Assembly (NCBI GenBank): GCA_910587865.1
Contig: CAJUNX010000007.1
Location: 1 to 55,133 of the forward strand
Direction of reading: 5' to 3'
Length of the DNA stretch: 55,133 bases
Source: an uncultured Roseburia sp.
Lineage (GTDB): Bacteria > Bacillota > Clostridia > Lachnospirales > Lachnospiraceae
Below are positions 53,409 through 55,133 of this stretch, one piece after another. The position numbers and the translations under genes were made by a program. The number at the start of each line of letters is the position of its first letter. Within the stretch, counting starts at the first letter, position 1. The notes beneath the pieces were generated by a model. It was not told where the DNA came from. It was given only the letters and a program-made list of their open reading frames with translations, and made no database searches.

Positions 53409-54038
53409 ATGGGAAATAAGATTTATACAATAGGGCGGGAATTCGGCAGCGGAGGCAAAGATGTTGCGAAAATGCTGTCTGACCGGCTTGGTGTGAAGAT
53501 GTATGACAAAGAGCTGCTGCAGCATGCGGCAAAAGAAAGCGGTTTCTGTGAGGAGATTTTTGAGAATCACGATGAAAAACCGACAAATAGTTTTCTGTAT
53601 TCTCTGGTGATGGATACGTATTCCATGAACAGCTACAGTTCAGCGCCGTTTCTTGATATGCCGTTAAACCATAAGGTGTTTCTGGCACAATTCGACACGA
53701 TCAAGAAGATCGCTTCAAATGAAACCTGTGTGATTTTAGGGCGATGTGCGGATTATGCATTATCTGACAATCCGGACTGCATCAATATATTTGTCCATGC
53801 AGATCTCGATAAGCGGATCAAGCTCGTGAGCAAACGAGGAAATCTCACTGAAAACAAAGCGCGCGATATGATTTTAAAGCAGGATAAACAGCGTGCGAGC
53901 TATTACAACTATTATACGAGTAAAAAATGGGGAGATTCCTCAAGTTATCATCTGACGCTGGACTGCGGCAAACTCGGTGTGGAGGGCTGCGTGGAGGTCA
54001 TCTTAAAGTTCCGTGAAATGATGGATGCAAAGAAATAA
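53409..54038 (+). CDS. Cytidylate kinase-like family protein
   Basis: A 209-residue P-loop kinase-like protein. The opening IYTIGREFGSGGKDVAKMLSDRLGVKMYDKELL has the phosphate-binding loop REFGSGG and the ILGRCADYAL segment of the cytidylate-kinase-2 family. Function is unknown; it is distinct from the housekeeping Cmk, lacking its usual nucleotide motifs. The start at 53409 (ATG) follows AAAGGCGGGGTGACT; GTG at 53403 is two codons upstream. It has its own promoter and a strong terminator. Confidence 0.85.
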   Translation: MGNKIYTIGREFGSGGKDVAKMLSDRLGVKMYDKELLQHAAKESGFCEEIFENHDEKPTNSFLYSLVMDTYSMNSYSSAPFLDMPLNHKVFLAQFDTIKKIASNETCVILGRCADYALSDNPDCINIFVHADLDKRIKLVSKRGNLTENKARDMILKQDKQRASYYNYYTSKKWGDSSSYHLTLDCGKLGVEGCVEVILKFREMMDAKK

Positions 54039-54057
54039 CAAGTGAATTTATAACGAT

Positions 54058-54101
54058 CTGTAAAAACCCGTCCGTGAAAAGCTGCGGACGGGTTTTTACA
54101 G
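54058..54101 (+). terminator. Strong terminator after the cytidylate-kinase-like gene
   Basis: A perfect 17-bp inverted repeat (54058-54074 with 54085-54101, core AAAAACCCGTCCG) and a 10-base loop, with T5 within the 3' arm. The symmetry lets it work on both strands. Confidence 0.9.
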
Positions 54102-54117
54102 ATGTTAAAATGCGATA

Positions 54118-54203
54118 TTTAACGAATCCGTCTGGATCCCCGGGGCAGTCTGTCCATGTTTAACAAATCCGTCTGGGCGCCCTGGAACGGCAGTCTGCCC
54201 ATG
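54118..54203. repeat. Imperfect 41/45-bp direct repeat
   Basis: Two adjacent copies (54118-54158, 54159-54203) share TTTAAC(G/A)AATCCGTCTGG and GGCAGTCTG(T/C)CCATG, differing in a GC-rich middle. It lies in a gene-free stretch (54102-54458). The remainder, 54204-54458, is AT-rich; I see only a doubtful 71-codon minus-strand frame there. Confidence 0.65.
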
Positions 54204-54458
54204 TAGGCGACGGGTATAACTATTCGTTAAACTTGTGTTTTGCGAATAAATAAATCAGACTGAGCATAAAAGCAGACATACTGCACTTTCTCAAAGCTGC
54301 TCTTCAGGCGCCAAACCGCATAGATATTATTTTCTGACAGACGATATACTGACTTAAAATATTCCTGCTTAAAATATTCCGGCAGCACATGTATTGCAAG
54401 GGAAACGAACAGATCACATGAGCATCGCATACATGAGGCCAAAACAGAATTTCAGTGT

Positions 54459-54908
54459 TCAGCAGATTTCGTCAGAATCCAGTATAACCGTGAATGGTCC
54501 GTCGTTCACCAAAGACAGCTTCATGTCAGCGCCGAAGATTCCCTGTTCGACAACCGGGATTTCTTTTTTGCAGGAATCAATGATGTATTCATATAATTTT
54601 TCTGCGAGCGCCGGATTGCCTGCACGAATAAAGGACGGCCGGTTTCCTTTTCTGCAGTCTGCATACAGTGTAAATTGTGAAATCAAAAGCAGTCCTCCGC
54701 TGACATCTTTGAGGGAACGATTGGTTTTTCCCTCCGAATCCTCAAAAATTCGCAGATTAATGAGTTTCCTGGTCATTTTATCGGCAGTTTCCGTGGTGTC
54801 TGTATCCGAAACGCCGATCAGAACGAGAAATCCGGTCTCGATATTCCCCGTGATCTTCTGATCAACGGTACAGGATGCTGAAGCAACTCTTTGAACTACA
54901 AATCTCAT
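54459..54908 (-). CDS. dtd: D-aminoacyl-tRNA deacylase
   Basis: Hydrolyses D-aminoacyl-tRNA (and mischarged glycyl-tRNA-Ala), keeping D-amino acids out of protein. It has 149 residues. MRFVVQRVASASCTVD, the active-site SQFTLYADCRKGNRPSF and the ending LSLVNDGPFTVILDSDE match the DTD1 family, including the SQFTLYA and NDGPFT cross-subunit motifs. The start at 54908 follows AAGGAGTGATAAA on the minus strand. It is divergent from the last gene in the window. Confidence 0.95.
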   Translation of the reverse strand: MRFVVQRVASASCTVDQKITGNIETGFLVLIGVSDTDTTETADKMTRKLINLRIFEDSEGKTNRSLKDVSGGLLLISQFTLYADCRKGNRPSFIRAGNPALAEKLYEYIIDSCKKEIPVVEQGIFGADMKLSLVNDGPFTVILDSDEIC

Positions 54909-55052
54909 TTTATCACTCCTTATCGTATGTTTTTCCCGTGTACAGACGGGAGACAAATATGCATCATGGGGTCAGATGCTTTTGCCCCAAACATCATAAC
55001 ATTAAGAAATGATATTGTCCATGAAAGCATGGATTTCCGCTGGAAATTATAG

Positions 55053-55058
55053 TATAAT
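55053..55058 (+). promoter_or_regulatory. -10 element of the last gene
   Basis: TATAAT 26 bases before the start at 55085. No good -35 is visible; a small hairpin, TCCATG-AAAG-CATGGA, occupies 55018-55033. Confidence 0.45.
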
Positions 55059-55084
55059 GATAGCATTCAGGGAGGGACTTGATC

Positions 55085-55133
55085 ATGGATCTGCAGCGTT
55101 TGTACAGTTATGCCAGACAGGCAATTGATGATT
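55085..55133 (+). CDS. TtcA/TilS-like tRNA thiolation protein, 5' end only
   Basis: ATG behind GGGAGGGACTTGATC, encoding MDLQRLYSYARQAIDD before the window ends. The opening resembles clostridial TtcA-type adenine-nucleotide alpha hydrolases, which begin in the same way shortly before an SGGKDS motif. That motif lies outside the window, so the call is tentative. Confidence 0.5.
   Translation, partial: MDLQRLYSYARQAIDD

Noticed and set aside
54227..54442. 71-codon minus-strand frame after dtd
   Set aside because: No ribosome binding site, no domain I can name, AT-rich intergenic composition. It may be a fragment of something but cannot be supported.
1..55133. tRNA, rRNA, insertion sequence or prophage genes
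   Set aside because: No cloverleaf-like segment, transposase, integrase or phage structural gene was recognised on either strand by eye; a covariance-model scan was not possible.

Overview
The window comes from the chromosome of a spore-forming Gram-positive Clostridia species, most likely a Lachnospiraceae member. The evidence is the gene order (yqfC-yqfD-phoH-pgpH-like-ybeY, mutS-mutL-miaA, mreBCD-mrdA-minCDE-rodA, sepF-ylmH-lspA-rluD), a small acid-soluble spore protein, YtvI/YqfC/YqfD/SpoVB/BofC-like sporulation proteins, strong AGGAGG ribosome binding sites and fairly GC-rich coding sequence. Almost all genes are on the + strand. No rRNA, tRNA, CRISPR, prophage or insertion sequence was recognised.

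Layout. 1-2126: a frameshifted C39-peptidase-like remnant and a heparanase-like GH79 glycosidase, closed by a terminator. 2164-5600: a four-gene Opu-type compatible-solute ABC transporter (permease, binding lipoprotein, ATPase, permease). 5608-5998: rpmB on the minus strand. 5999-10486: asp23, a FakA-like kinase and recG. 10562-14001: a minus-strand SASP gene, ytvI, and a DUF885 lipoprotein. 14158-16145: a minus-strand lipoprotein gene and pyrimidine-nucleoside phosphorylase. 16229-20628: yqfC, yqfD, phoH, a membrane protein with a ruined HD domain where PgpH normally sits, and ybeY. 20639-25973: a SpoVB-like flippase, a BofC-like protein and two overlapping flavoprotein genes. 26007-32398: mutS, mutL, miaA. 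32395-33894: a small accessory insert (DUF5655, HD and VOC proteins) ahead of ynbB (34154) and radC. 36259-45951: a shape and division cluster, mreBCD-mrdA-minCDE-rodA, then a methylglyoxal-synthase-like gene and a D,D-carboxypeptidase lipoprotein. 46077-53322: a small P-loop protein, a DUF378 protein, an HlyD-like protein, yggS, sepF, ylmH, aroB, lspA and an RluD-type pseudouridine synthase. 53409 to the end: a cytidylate-kinase-like protein, dtd, and the first codons of a TtcA-like gene.

The genes mostly serve cell-wall elongation and division-site placement, DNA repair, RNA modification and sporulation. No complete new multigene system is evident. The unusual points are: (1) GC-rich tandem arrays, each with its own unit (33, 67 and 84-85 bp, plus a degenerate one), in gaps between codirectional genes just before recG, mutL, the RluD-type gene and the last opu gene; two lie in open frames ending in an ATGA overlap with the next gene. 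(2) A PgpH-position membrane protein whose HD motif reads Tyr-Arg. (3) A methylglyoxal-synthase homologue with Ala where the catalytic Asp belongs. (4) Large insertions in PBP2 and MinD and a repeat-expanded MutL linker. (5) Several long inverted repeats outside genes. All calls rest on reading the sequence and knowledge of the families; no database search was run.
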